64,000 bases of DNA from Rhodosporidiobolus odoratus (lineage: Eukaryota > Basidiomycota > Microbotryomycetes > Sporidiobolales > Sporidiobolaceae). Location of the stretch: NCBI GenBank assembly GCA_034387635.1, contig JAOANU010000009.1, positions 1-64,000 on the forward strand. The letters are read 5' to 3'. This document shows positions 1 to 11,646 of the stretch, piece by piece; positions within the stretch are counted from its first letter, which is position 1, and every line of letters starts with the position of its first letter. Below the pieces are notes generated by a model. It saw only the letters and a list, made by a program, of their open reading frames with translations. It did not search any database and was not told the origin of the DNA. The translations under genes and the position numbers were made by a program.

Positions 1-3000
1 GGTCGCCCCTTCCTAACGAGGACAGTTCAGGGAGTGGGGAGTGCTGCGCTGAGAGTAGGGTTGTGGTTTTGTACGAGGTAAGCTCCCGACCTTTCTTCTC
101 TTTGCCTTTCCGTTTCGATCCCCCAATCTTCCTGCGGTAACTGACTCTTTCGGCGTCTGACAGCTCCTCTGCGCGCTCGACAAAGTCTACCTTACCGACC
201 ACCTCGCCAAACCTGCCCCCGCTACCAAATCCAGCAAAGGCAAGAAGCCCGCCTCGCCAAAGAAGAAAGAACCGGCGCCTTCTACCTCCGGCGCCGGAAC
301 AGGCTACGGCACCGGTCCCAGCGCCTACTCCGCCTACGCCTACCCCTATACTGCAAATGGCACGGGCTACGGCTACGGGGACAGCGATGAATACGATAGC
401 GAGGAGATGGATATGGATGCTTGGGAGGATGAGATGGGCGAGATGGATATGGATGAACAGGAGGAGATGGGGTATGAGGGGTTTGAGGCGTGGAGGGAGG
501 AGAGGAGGAAGGAGAGGGAGAAGAACAAGGTCAGCTTTTTCTCTCCTTGCCTTCGCTTGAACGCAACCTCTAGTCTTTTCCCGTACTGACGTTTCGTTCC
601 CTTTCCGTTCATGCAGCCGAAACCGGCTGCCATAGTCGAAAATACTCACGACACCGCTCAAGACAAGCTCTATTTCACCGCCCTTACCCTCCTCCGTCTC
701 CTACTCCCGACGCCCGACAGCCCTACCGCCAAAATTTACGACTACCTTCCGCATCCTTCTCTCCCTTCTCTCCTGTCCCTCTCGACCCTTCCCGACCTCC
801 TTGCCCTCCTCCTCCGCAACGACTCTGCCCCGGAATGGGCTCGGCGAAGCGAACTCTACTTCGCCATGCTCGGAGTGCTCGAGGGATTGACAGGATGCGA
901 AGGCACGCTTGGATCCGTCTTTGGGGGAAGGAGGGAGAAGAGATGGAGTGAGGGTTTGAGAGCGGTTGTAGAGGGACGCGGGGAGGTTAGGTGGGTTAGG
1001 GAGATGGTTGCGAGGGAAAAGGTGCAGGAGGAAGTTGGGAGAAAGAAGAAGGGTAGGGGGAGGAAGAGGAAGAGTAGGGCGGCCGAGGAGGCGGAAGAGC
1101 TGGAGATGGAGCTGGTAGAGGAGGGAGAGGTGGTCATGGCTTTGCCGTACGTTTTCTCCCTCTTCTCGCATTCTTTTCTTCCCATCTCTCCTTCTCTTTC
1201 CCAGTCTTATCTTCTATTGCCGGACTTGCTTGAACCTGACCTTCCTCCTTTTCCCCTCATAGTCTCTTCACCCTTCTCCGCAAACTCGCCACCCAAGCCA
1301 CGGCCTTCCACCGCGCTGCCGCGACCGGCGCCCTCGACGACCTCGAAGCCGACGCCGCCTTGATTGGGATCTGCGGCGATTTTGCGGCGGCGGGAGAGAG
1401 GTGTGCTGGGCTGGAGAAGGTTTGGGTGGCGATGCAGGAGAGGGAGGGTGTTGTTTCCGCGGCGATGGAGGAGGAGGAGGGGAAGAAGGGAAAAGGAAAG
1501 GAGAGAGAATGGTCCGAGAAGGACTACGAGAATGCCTGTGGGAAACTGGCCTACGAGACGGTTGAGTTGGGGGTCGAGGCTGAAAGAGAGAAGGGCGGGA
1601 GGGTGTTTCCTACTCAGTGCGTTCTCCTCCCTCTTTCCCTCCGCTCTTCATTACGCTTCTGACACCTACTGTCAATGTGACAGCCACTACAAAGCCGAGA
1701 TCGAAGCCATCTCTTCCCATCGCCGCCCGCACAACTCGTTTGTCCACCTAGCGAAAGAGCTGGCGGTGCTCTCGACGTCGCTACCGCCAGGTATTTGGGT
1801 CAGGGTGGATGAGGCGAGGGTGGACGTGCTCAAGTACGTTCCCTCTTTCCGCTTACCTCCTTAGGTTTGCGGTCGTTGTCTAAAGGAGAAAAAGGCGGAC
1901 TGCAAAGGTAGAAATGGCTGGGCTGACCTTTTGTTTCCCCCTTCTGCTGTGGTTCCCTCGCATCTTCCGTGCAGAGTGCTCATTGCTGGGCCTGCCGACA
2001 GCCCGTATGCCGGGGGGCTGTTTGAGTTCGACATGTTCATCCCGCTCGGTACGTCCTTCTCTCGTTCTTCTTCCTACCCTGCCGTTCCTTCTTTGTCCCC
2101 AGCGCCGCTCCTTGACTGAGTATCTCAGTTCAAAGACACAAAAGCAGAGCTGACTTCGTTTGTTCTCGCCGCCGCAGAATACCCCAACAAGTCTCCCTCG
2201 TGCTGGCTCCGCACGACGGGGAAAGGCGCTTGCAGGTTCAACCCGAACCTTTACGTATGTACCCGTCTCTGTCGCTCGCCTCAGAGCCGTGAGCGCTCCT
2301 GACCACCTCTTCCTACTTGGCATGTGCAGGCTGAAGGAAAAGTCTGCTTGTGCGTCGTGCTTTCGCTCTTCCCTGCCATCCCTCAACTCTCAATGTCGGG
2401 CTTCGTATTCCGACTCCTGCCTGCCTTGCTCAACTGTAGGAGTCTCCTCGGTACCTGGAGCGGGTCACCCGAAGAGATGTGGCAGCCCGGCAAATCGACG
2501 ATTCTGCAAGTCCTTCTCAGCATCACTAGCATGTAGGTCTCTTCCCTCTTTTGGCGGCAGGTCGGGAGGATGCTGATACGACATGAGCTCGCAGGATCCT
2601 CGGGTACGCTCCTCTGTGCTGAAGACCTCCGTGCCATACCAATCTTCGAGCGCTTCGAGCTTCCGCTTGCGATCCTGCTGACCTTCTTCCGCCCGTCAAA
2701 TCGCAGAACTAATATGCCATTCTACAACGAGGTACGCTTGAACTCATTCCTTTTGCGCTATTGACGACGCTGACCCGGCCCTCTCGCTCACAGCCCGGCT
2801 TCGGTGCGCCAAGGGACGACGGCCGTAACAAGAGTGCGCTCACTTCCGCCTCCCCTCTTTTTCACGCTCGCAATCGAGTTGCTGGCTGACGTACCAATCT
2901 AACCCTCAGACTACAACAAGAACTGCTCGCTGGCTACGACCCGCTGGGCTATCCTCGATTGGATTGAGGGGGACAAGTACAAGGATTCGCTTTGGGGGGT

Positions 3001-3514
3001 TCGTTCCTTCCCTTCTCCCCTCCTTTGCTGATCCTCCATGCACCTTGGTTGCTCTCCTTCCGGAAACGATTCCTCTGCCTGCGCCTCGAGGACGCTCTTG
3101 CTTACCTTCCCCTTCTCGCCACTCGCGCAGGACATCATCGCCTCCCACTTCCTCCTCCACCGCAATCAACTCCTCTCGACTCTCTCCACCTGGTCCTCGC
3201 TTGACCCCCGTCTTCGAACCTGGACTCCCTCGATGAATGCCACGGCAGGGACAGACAAGTTGGAGCCGTTCGATAGGAAAACCTACTATGCCAACAATGC
3301 TGCGGCGGTCAGTGCGGGTGCCGGAGTGGAAGGTGGGAAGGAGGGCAAGGGGAAAGGGAACGGGAAGGGTAGTAAGGGAAAGAAGGACGAAAAGAAGGAG
3401 GAGGACGAGCAGCCGAAAGGAAGGGATTTGGTGAAGGAGGTGATCAAGGCGCTTGAAACGTTGCAAGGGTGGAGGAAGGAGGGATGGTTGGAGGGTTTGG
3501 GTAAGGCTGCTTGA
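1..3514 (+). CDS. BIRC6/UBE2O-class ubiquitin-conjugating enzyme E2, 3' part
   Basis: The gene is cut by the left edge and read through about eleven short introns. After a Lys/Gly/Tyr/acidic low-complexity segment (about 164-528) and a helical region (617-1616), the UBC fold begins near 1700 (HLAKELAVLSTSLP). The core follows: SPYAGGLFEFDMF, then RFNPNLY, then GKVCLSLLGTWSG with the catalytic Cys (exon junction at about 2350/2440), then MPFYNEPGFG and RWAILDWI. In typical E2s the active-site tripeptide is HPN; here it is FNPN, as in BIRC6. Such large E2s charge ubiquitin and transfer it without a separate RING partner (family knowledge). The C-terminus is a Lys/Glu-rich linker and a short helix ending at TAG/TGA 3514. 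No BIR domain is visible, but the N-terminus lies outside the window. Closest family by eye is BIRC6; UBE2O is the alternative. Confidence 0.85.
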
Positions 3515-4253
3515 GGTGGGGTGAGGACGGGGGTCGGAAGGAATGCTTGTCGTTGTGCTTGTTGTGGATTTTTCCTTCGCTTTTCTCGTCGTTCATTCTG
3601 TGTCGTTGTTGCTTGTTCCCCTTTTCGTTTGGTCAGTAGCTTGCAACACTTGAGTGAGATCTCTCGGTGAGATGCGGGATAGAGCGAGAAGACGTAGCAT
3701 GACAGACAGTAAAACGCGCGAGTAAAAAAACAACGACGACAATGACCGAATGAGATGGGATAGGATGGGCGTCCTTCAGAGGCGGGTAGACGACACGGAG
3801 TGCTACACAACCAGCGACGGAAGCGAGGAAAACAAGACGAAGCACAACGACGAACACAGTGAGGCTAGAGAGAAAACGCTGAACGACACGACAGGAAATG
3901 GGCAGGGGAGCAAGAAGGACACAAGACAGAGAGGGAGAGAGGGAAGCCGACAGGGACGAACGATGAGAGTGTACAGAGGGGGGCAAGGGGAAGGGGACTA
4001 AAGGAAAACAAGGCAATAGTAGGAAAAACACTCCGAAGAGAAAGAAAATAGAAGGGAAAAAACACCGGCAGACATGAGGTTTGTCGACGACCCCTTGCAA
4101 TCCTCCACGGGTAGTGAGCCTGGTGATGCCCGCAGGTGTGCTGTACAGGTCATCCAGCAAAGAGGGGAACAAGAAGGAGGGGCGTGAGCCATTTGTCCTC
4201 GCTGTCAGAAAGATGGGGAAAACAGAAAAGAACAAAGACGTACGACGGACCAC
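3515..4253. other. Convergent 3' flanks, no gene seen
   Basis: This stretch lies between the stops of two convergent genes. It should hold both 3' UTRs and polyadenylation sites. The open frames in it are low-complexity and have no family resemblance. Confidence 0.6.
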
Positions 4254-6902
4254 TCACTCGCCCTTCCGATCCCTCTTCCCCTCAACCCTCCTCTCCCTCC
4301 TTGCCCTCCTTCGCCCCTGTTTGACAACCCACCTCTCCCTCGCCTCCTCCCACCCCTTGACCACCCCAACCCGTCTCAACCACCCGGCCGCCCTCGTAGC
4401 CCTTCGAAGATGTTTGTCCGCTTTAGTCGAGGATTGTTGCGCGACGTGCTTGACAAGGGACGAAGGGGGATCGAGTAAAGCTTCGAGGTCGGCGACGAGT
4501 CGTCCTAGCCGCGCCTGAACGCCCACGAGGTGCGACTGGACTTGCGACCCGATCCCGTCACCGAGACGGCGAGACCGGAGGCGGAGGCGGAGGCGAGCGG
4601 TTTCGTCCCTCAGGGCTTTCGAGAGTTTCTCGGCGGCGTTCAGAGCGCGCTTGGTCGCCTTCTTCTGATTCTTCTTCAGTATCGCCGCCGTTGTCAGCGT
4701 CAGCGACGAGGACGACATGGCTGATTGCAGGGACGGTAAAGAGGGAAGGCGAAGATCGATTGCTGCGAGTTGGTCCAAGAGGGTCTTGGCGCGTCGAGCG
4801 AGGCGGGACGAAGTATGACTGGCGGCAGAGTCGGCGAGGGTCGAGAGCGTCGTGCGGAGGTCGGTAAGGTACGGAAGGTCGGCGAAGGAGGAAAGGGCGG
4901 GGAGCGTGAGAAGCGAGTACGGAGGCGTAGGAGGAAGGGGGGCAGGGAGGGAGAAAACCGTTTGCCGATGATTGGGAGAACGACGACGGTCGGAAGGAGG
5001 ATGCGAGTCGACGTTGACCCCGCCGCCGCCGAAGAGGACGGGCCAGGCGAAACTCCCCTCCAAAGGAGAAGAAGGGCCGCCCCGTACTCGGCCGCATTTC
5101 TTCACCTCAATTTCCAGACCAGGGAACCGACGCGCCAAGAAGGCGTGATCAATCGGGCGAGGTGGGTGGCGGATTAACTTCTTCTCTACCGTCTCCTTCG
5201 TCTTCTGCGGCGACCCGTCGGTGCCAGGTTCCTCAGGCTCAAACGCTTCCGCGCCTTCACCGCTCGCGGGAGACTGGGGCTCGCTCACAGCCTCGACCTC
5301 GACCTCCACCTCACTCGCAACCTTGGCGACGTCGCCAAGAGCCCGGACGGGTACGGCGGTGGACGCCGTGGGAAGGTCAGAAGAGGGAAGGTCAGAAGTG
5401 TGCGCGTCAGAGGCGAGGCGCGAGTTGATCGAGGTCGCAGCCGCAGTGGCGAGGTCGTTTGTCATGCTGGAATCGGCGGCTAAGGAGGGAGTGACGGAGA
5501 GGGTAATCTCGGACGCGGTGTTAGCGGCGGGAGAGGGGGAAGATAGAGTGGGTGCCGCTCCGAGACGCTCAAAGAGCCGAGTGGTGAGGTCGAGAGAGGG
5601 GGCACCGACGTGCCAAACAATCGCGGCGGACAGAGCGACAGCGAGAGTGAAGTACGGGAGGAGACTTCGAGCGGAGCGGGCGGGAGGAGGTGCCGGAGGT
5701 GCGCCTGGTAAAGCCGCGATGACCGACTTCTTCTCCATCTTGTCCGCCGCCTGAACTTGACGACCAACCTCACCCTCGCCAACTTGCTTCTTTTCAACTT
5801 CTTCCTCCCCCCTTTCCCCTGCTTCCCCAGTCCCATCTTCGTTCGACCCTGGCTTAGTCGCCTCTTCCTCCCTACTTCCTCCAACTCCGACAGGTCCGTT
5901 CCCTCGCGGCGGAACGACAGTCGCAACGCTACTCCCCGCAGTCTCCAGCAACACAGACGTTTCGGCATCCCTACATTCGGTACCGGACGCGCTCGACGGC
6001 GAGAGGGAGGGAGAAGGCGCGGGAGAAGGGATGGAGAGGGTTGCAGAGGAGGTTGAGCGGACCCAGTCGCGGACGGTAGAGTGCGAGGCGGAGGCGGAGA
6101 GTATGGTAGAGGCTGAGCCAAATGGCGGGATGGAGGTTGTTGAGGTGCGAGCGAAGGATGCGACCACCGGCCGAGGAGACGATGGCGAGCAAGGGGGCGA
6201 CGGACTTTCCTTTCGGTCTGCGCTGGCAGCTTCGTTCGCCTCGACCTTGCGATCGGCCTCGACCTCTATGCTGCGCATGTCGGTGGGAACCGGGGCGTCG
6301 AGCAGCATCGAATACTCGCCCTCGTCGCCTTCGGCGTGGTCGCTTCCTTTGCCAACCTTCCCGGCGTCCCTCGCACCCTCTTCTCCCTCCGAGCTGAGCA
6401 AGCTGATCACCGAGCTCCCCAAATCCCCCTCCCCACTCTCTTCCTTGCGTCCCGTCTCATCAACACTTGCTCCACCCGCTTCGGAAAGTGGGTCAGGGAA
6501 CGACAATCGCATCTTGCCCTCCGCGTCGTCGCCTTCCCCTTTCGACGACGCAGCCGAGACGTCAGAGGGCGGCGGAGCGAATTCGTGCGACGAGAGCATG
6601 TCGAAACCTCCTTCTTCTCCTTCGCCTTCGTCCTCGGAGTGGGAAGGTAGCGAGTCTCCCCCTCCCTCTTCCTCGTCATCGTCATTGTCGGAGGAGGATG
6701 CAGGAGATGGCGACGAGCAGTCTGAGTCATCTTGCTCTTTGCTGCTGCTGCTGCCCGGGCGATAAATGGCAGGAGTGGCGGATGCCGGCGAGGATGGAGA
6801 GGTGGGCGGCAAAGAAGGAGGGAGGAGGGGAGCGGTGCCGGCGGAGGAGGGAGAAAGAGGCGGATTGGGAGGCGGAACGAGTGGGGTAGAGGGGGAAGAC
6901 AT
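4254..6902 (-). CDS. Unknown single-pass membrane protein, 882 aa, intronless
   Basis: This is one uninterrupted frame, unusual here because neighbours have many introns. I do not recognise a family. Residues 1-410 are Pro/Ser-rich and acidic (several D/E/S runs), so likely disordered. A single hydrophobic helix lies near residues 413-433 (LLPYFTLAVALSAAIVW), followed by a Ser/Thr-rich segment. The last 250 residues are mostly helical and Lys/Arg-rich with coiled-coil character (LRLRLRSRR, repeated Ala/Leu heptads) and end in a strongly basic tail. There is no N-terminal signal peptide, so the single helix probably acts as signal-anchor. It could be a tethering or scaffold protein of the ER or nuclear envelope; that is a guess from layout only. 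The ATG at 6902 is the first in the frame. Confidence 0.7.
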   Translation of the reverse strand: MSSPSTPLVPPPNPPLSPSSAGTAPLLPPSLPPTSPSSPASATPAIYRPGSSSSKEQDDSDCSSPSPASSSDNDDDEEEGGGDSLPSHSEDEGEGEEGGFDMLSSHEFAPPPSDVSAASSKGEGDDAEGKMRLSFPDPLSEAGGASVDETGRKEESGEGDLGSSVISLLSSEGEEGARDAGKVGKGSDHAEGDEGEYSMLLDAPVPTDMRSIEVEADRKVEANEAASADRKESPSPPCSPSSPRPVVASFARTSTTSIPPFGSASTILSASASHSTVRDWVRSTSSATLSIPSPAPSPSLSPSSASGTECRDAETSVLLETAGSSVATVVPPRGNGPVGVGGSREEEATKPGSNEDGTGEAGERGEEEVEKKQVGEGEVGRQVQAADKMEKKSVIAALPGAPPAPPPARSARSLLPYFTLAVALSAAIVWHVGAPSLDLTTRLFERLGAAPTLSSPSPAANTASEITLSVTPSLAADSSMTNDLATAAATSINSRLASDAHTSDLPSSDLPTASTAVPVRALGDVAKVASEVEVEVEAVSEPQSPASGEGAEAFEPEEPGTDGSPQKTKETVEKKLIRHPPRPIDHAFLARRFPGLEIEVKKCGRVRGGPSSPLEGSFAWPVLFGGGGVNVDSHPPSDRRRSPNHRQTVFSLPAPLPPTPPYSLLTLPALSSFADLPYLTDLRTTLSTLADSAASHTSSRLARRAKTLLDQLAAIDLRLPSLPSLQSAMSSSSLTLTTAAILKKNQKKATKRALNAAEKLSKALRDETARLRLRLRSRRLGDGIGSQVQSHLVGVQARLGRLVADLEALLDPPSSLVKHVAQQSSTKADKHLRRATRAAGWLRRVGVVKGWEEARERWVVKQGRRRARRERRVEGKRDRKGE

Positions 6903-8235
6903 GCTAGCTAGGATGTGTGGGGTTGGGGGTTCAGACTGCGAGGAATGGGGGAGGAGAGGAAAGTCAGCTTTGGGCTTGATCTCAACCTTGCCCTCGACGA
7001 GGGATTGCTAGCAGCCTGCTTCGCCCCCTCAAGAGCTCGACTGCTCCGCCAACTCTGCGAGAGAGAATCTAGCTGAAGGGGTACCTAGACTCAAGGTCCC
7101 GGAAAAGACCTTGCTGGGAGCCAGGTCAGAGAGGCAAAAACCGGACGCACGCAGTGAAAGATCCGGCAGGTTGCCCTGTCACGAGTACGCCGAGCAAGGA
7201 CAGCTCAACGTCACTACAGCAGACGAAAGCTGGCAGTGTGAGTGCATAGTCAACCCGAGCGGGGGAAGACATGGACGACAACTAACCTCGGTTCCGAAGC
7301 GGAGAGAACCGCGAGGCGATAGGACAGCGGCGTTGTCGAAGCGACGTCTGTCCTGGCAGAGGTGGGAGAATCGGGTGCGATGACTGCAGAAGAAGGCGAG
7401 GCAGGGAGAGGAAGAAAGGTGGGAAAAGGATCAGTCAGTCATTCTGTACTAGGGAGGGACAGTGAGTTGCTCGGGTGATAGATGACAAGTCACGCCGCGT
7501 TGTCCAGACTCTTCCGGCGCGGTGATTCGTCCGTCGCCTTGCTCACCGGCAAACAGCGAGCAGAGGGTGCAAGTCGAAACGATGCAGTACGACCACAAAA
7601 CGTCGTCCTCGCTCGTGCGGACCCTCGAGAGATCGAGCTCGTTAGTGTGATGTGAGAGTGGCTGACCTTGTTTGTAAGGTTGGGATGGAGATGGAGGAAG
7701 GAGGACGTCGGTGAAATTCGGCAAGTCGAGTTGCAAGTGGGGCCGCTGCAATAAACTAACGGGATGGAGGGATGAGCGAGTGTACGTCAAAGGGAGTATA
7801 GCTCTGTTCTATAGAGTACGGCGTACGTCCAGGCTAGTTTCAGTGTCTAGACGAGAGAGAGACGAGTTGGGAGATTCAAGCGAGGAGATTGCGACGACGC
7901 ACAGCCCTCGTCTCTTTCTTGTAGATGCACAGACGCAACGGTAACCAAGTGCAAAGACTCACTTTGCACCTTGAGCAGTAGTTTCCGGGCTCAAAAGCAA
8001 ACAAAGTCGGAGAGAAGCGCAACGGGAAAATCAGTTCAACTCTCACTACACAACTCGACTAGACTTTGATAGAGAAAGCTGAACAATTCCTAATACAGTA
8101 TGATTCGATTAGCTGAGCTTACTCTGTCCTCGCAGTTGCCGTTGTTGTTTAGTTGATCTCGTGGTCGCTTCTCGCCTTTTCTCTTCTCCTCGTCAAGTTA
8201 CTGCTAACAAAACTCTCAGCCCTACTAACTCGACC
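6903..8235. other. Divergent upstream region with possible spliced minus-strand leader
   Basis: This is 1.3 kb between two divergent genes. On the minus strand there are good splice sites around 7090-7800 (acceptors TTTATTGCAG and TTCTTCTGCAG, donors GTGAGCAAGG and GTCAGC). They would join pieces of about 50-110 nt. No ATG fits a convincing protein across them, so they may be the spliced 5' UTR of the gene starting at 6902, or a small unrecognised gene. I see no tRNA. Confidence 0.3.
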
Positions 8236-11200
8236 ATGGCCGATTCAGGTGATCGCAAACGTCGATGGGACACGCAAGACACTTCGTCCAGCTCGAGTGA
8301 TCCCGCTCTCAAACTCATCAAGACTGAACATGCAACCACTCCCAACTCGAATGACAACAACCACGACAAGGACAAGGGAGAGAGGGCAGCAGAGGCAGCA
8401 GGTAACTCAACCCTTCCACGTGCTACGACCCTTGAACTCGACTGACCCTCCCCTCCCCCTCCTTCGTTCACTCTCCAGCCGCCATCGCCGCCCGTCTTTC
8501 CGCCGCTCATTCCTCCTCTTCCTCCTTTCCCCCGCCTCCTTCCTCCCTCCCCCCTCCTCCCCCTCCCCCTTCGTCTGGAGATGGAGCTGGGGGAGACGCG
8601 ATTCGCCTCCCCGTAGGGCAGGGGGGAGGAGTTACCAGTCAGGCCGCTCAGCAGGGGATGAGGGCAGAGAGCGTCAGGGAGAGGGAGGCCGGCTTGTGCG
8701 TCGCATTCTCGGCTTACTTTTCTTCCGTCTTGCTTCCTCCTTTCCGTCCTCTTTTTTTCGTTTCCCGGCTGTTTCTTCTTTTCCGTGAGAGCCTCGTGCT
8801 GACCTTGGCCTTTCCTTCTCGTCTTGCCCCTCTCGTCCCCCGCGGTCTCTCCGCCTGGTCGCACTCCGCTCGCTTGCCCCCCTCTCTTCCGCCTGTCGCT
8901 TCCGACCTCACCTCTACCTCGCCCTTTCCAACCCGCCCGACTCTGCCTTCCTCTTCGCAATGCTTCTTTCCGGTGCATCCCACGCTCACACGCACCTCCA
9001 TCCATCTACGCGCACCAGGTTCGTCGAGGACATTGAGATCAATGACCTCAGGAATCGGTACCTCCTGACCAAGGGGCCGACGCAGCAGCAGGTGCGCGCC
9101 TTCTCCCTCCCCTTCCTTGTATCGCGTGCCGTCGGCTCGGATGTACATCTTGGCAGTACTGACACAGTCGATATCGATCGCTGTTGTCCCGTCTCCTCGT
9201 TCCGCCCATCCTCCTTGGTCGCCTTCTTGCGCTCTTCCACTCGGCCCGCCGTCGGTCCCTTGATCGCCTCGCTCCTCTCGGCTCCTCCGGTTTCCCCCTG
9301 CTCGTGTACCCGCTCCTGCAGATCCTCGCCGACACAGGCGCCTCAGTCCTAACCAAAGGAGTCTGGTACCCGGACAAATCCCTCGCCACCGAAAAAGACC
9401 CTCCCTTGTACCTCCACATCACGGCCGAGACTCAAGACAAACTGGAGAAGGGGGTCGAGAAGGTTAGGGAGTTGATTGAGAAGGATTTGGGGTTGGGAAA
9501 TAATGGGGGGCGGTTTGTAGCGCCCGGGGGTGGGGGAGCGCCGGGCGGTGGCGATGGCGGCTGGGGTGGTCGGGAAAGGGTAAGCTATCTGCTCATTGTG
9601 TCGAACGGGCTCTCGAGATCATGTTGTGGCTGACGAACCGGTTTCCTGTTCGTCTTCCATTTCGCCCCACACGTCCCTTTCGTTTCCTCTTTTCGCCTTG
9701 TCGCGCTTTTTTCGTCTTCTCTCTGTGACTCCCGTTTCGCTCTCCTACCGCCGCCACGCCATTCGCCCCACCCCGCCCTCGCGTATCGCACCTCTTCGCC
9801 TTTACTCTCGTCGCCCCCTGTTCCCGCCCTCCGTTCCTCTTCCCTCGTTTTCGCGGAATCGACGCTTGCGTCTGCGTCCACGCCTACCCTCCCAAACTCG
9901 TACCTCGATTGATCCCCTTTCGTCGTCGAACGCCTGACCGCGCCCAACCGCGCTCGACCGCAGCGCAAATGGCCGGAAGAAAAGATCTTTATCGAACTCG
10001 AGTCGTTGAGGAATTTCAACATCAGGGCAAAGACTGTGGGACCGGCAGTGAGTTCTTGTTTTCTTCCTGTTGTCTTCTTTTCGTCGTCGCGCTTCCTTGC
10101 TGTTTCTTTACTTGCCTTTTCCTGACTGGCTTTTTGTCTGCCCCTTCCCGATCCTTCTCTTCTCTTCTCGTCCTTCCTCTTGTTTTTTCTCCCCCTCGCT
10201 TCCCCCCATTCGCCCTCTCTCTTTCGCTTCCTCGCCACCCATCGTACATCCGTTCAATCCTCTCACCTCCCTGCTCTTCTGTCTGGAACTTCACCTCACC
10301 CCCTCCCGCTGCTGCTGCTGCTACCGCCCCGCCCCGCCCACGCAGGGTCTCTTCGTCAAATACATCCAAGGCGAAACTCAGACCCGCGTGCAGATCAAAG
10401 GTCTCGGGAGTGGGTACATCGAGACGGACACGGGCAGGGAGAGCGAGGAGGCTATTCATGTTCATATCACGTGAGTTTCTCGTCCCCTTGTTCGACTTCT
10501 CTCCTTGTCCTGTTCTTGTTTGGTCCTCTTTTTGGGGTGGTCAGTTAAAGGGGGAGAAGGTCTGTGTTGACGCCGTTCTTTAACCCCCTCTCCCTCTCCC
10601 TCTCCCGCTCTCCCTCCCTCTCTCGCCGTCACTGCCGCCAACCCCCTACCATCTCAACCCCTTCCGCGCCGCTCCGATCAAATCAAATCAAACAGCGGTC
10701 CCGACCCCGTCATGAATTCCAAAGCAGCCGAAATGGCCCGCGATCTCCTCTCGGTCGTTCGAGAAAAACACGCCGAAGCTCGTCAAGCTATGGAGGAACA
10801 ACAGAGGTTCTTGAACACGCCTCAAGGCCATGGTGGACAGGGTTACGGTGGGCAAGGGGGGGGGCAAGGAGGGTATGGTGCACAGGGACAGGGGCAGGGA
10901 GGGGGTCAGCAGATGTATGGACAGCCTATTCGGTTCCCTGGACTTGGGGGACAGGGTCAGCAGGGACAGGAAGGGAGCCCGTACGCGTACCAGGTGCGTC
11001 ACCTCCTCCTTCCTCGTCTCCCCGATCTGTGCACTCCGCTAACCCAGCTCGTATACTGATCTGCCATCGCAACCGCAGGCCAATCAGTACTCGGCCGCCG
11101 GTCTCACCGCCCCCCTTCCCCCCGGCGAAGCTCCTCCCGCACCCCCTGCCTCTGGAGACCCTTCCGCCGCCGCCGCTGTCGCAGGAGCAGGAGAAGGCGG

Positions 11201-11646
11201 ACAGATGTCGGCTGAAGCTTACACGGCTTGGTGGAACGGGTTGGATGAGGCTAGTAGGGCTTATTATACTCAGTGCGTCCTCTTCACGCTCTCTCTCCCT
11301 TGTCTCTTGTCATCGAGTTTGATCGTGCGGTCTTTACTTCCGCCGTTCTGACCTTCTCTTTCACTCTGTCCCTTGCCTTGCCCTTTGTTCCTTGACCCGT
11401 CTTGCGCCGCTCTGCATCGCGAGCAGGTACTACGCCGCCTACGCTGCCTACACCACTCACCCGGACCAGTCCCAAGCCCAAGGCCAAGCGACCGCTCCCG
11501 CTCCGCCTTCCTCCGCCCCGCCTCCGCCTCCTCCCCCCTCGGATGCCCCACCTCCGCCGCCTCCCCCGCCTAGTGACTACGAGGCTCAGGGGTCAAAAGG
11601 TGGCAAGGGCGTGTACGGAGCGGTACCGCCACCTGCAGGATTGTAG
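8236..11646 (+). CDS. KH-domain RNA-binding protein, KHDC4 (BLOM7)-like
   Basis: This gene has seven or eight exons. The start ATG at 8236 sits in a strong context (CGACCATGG). It opens with a charged N-terminus and a Pro/Ser-rich run. KH1: DIEINDLRNRYLLTKGPTQQQ joined across an intron (9090-9320) to ILADTGASVLTKGVWYPD, then PLYLHITAETQDKLEKGVEK. After a Gly-rich linker comes the second KH-like part: KIFIELESLRNFNIRAK, FVKYIQGETQTRVQIKG, then LGSGYIETDTGRESEEAIHVHI. These blocks and their order match metazoan KHDC4/BLOM7, a factor linked to pre-mRNA splicing with the Prp19 complex (family knowledge). The C-terminus is Gln/Gly-rich with one YTAWWNGLDEASRAYYTQYY block and two runs of prolines, typical of splicing factors. 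Likely nuclear. Exons past 10690 rest on clean GT-AG sites and continuous frame. Confidence 0.85.

Noticed and set aside
6031..6765. Long plus-strand frame inside the 4254-6902 gene
   Set aside because: It is the antisense shadow of a Ser/Glu-rich coding region; its composition is an artefact of the opposite strand.
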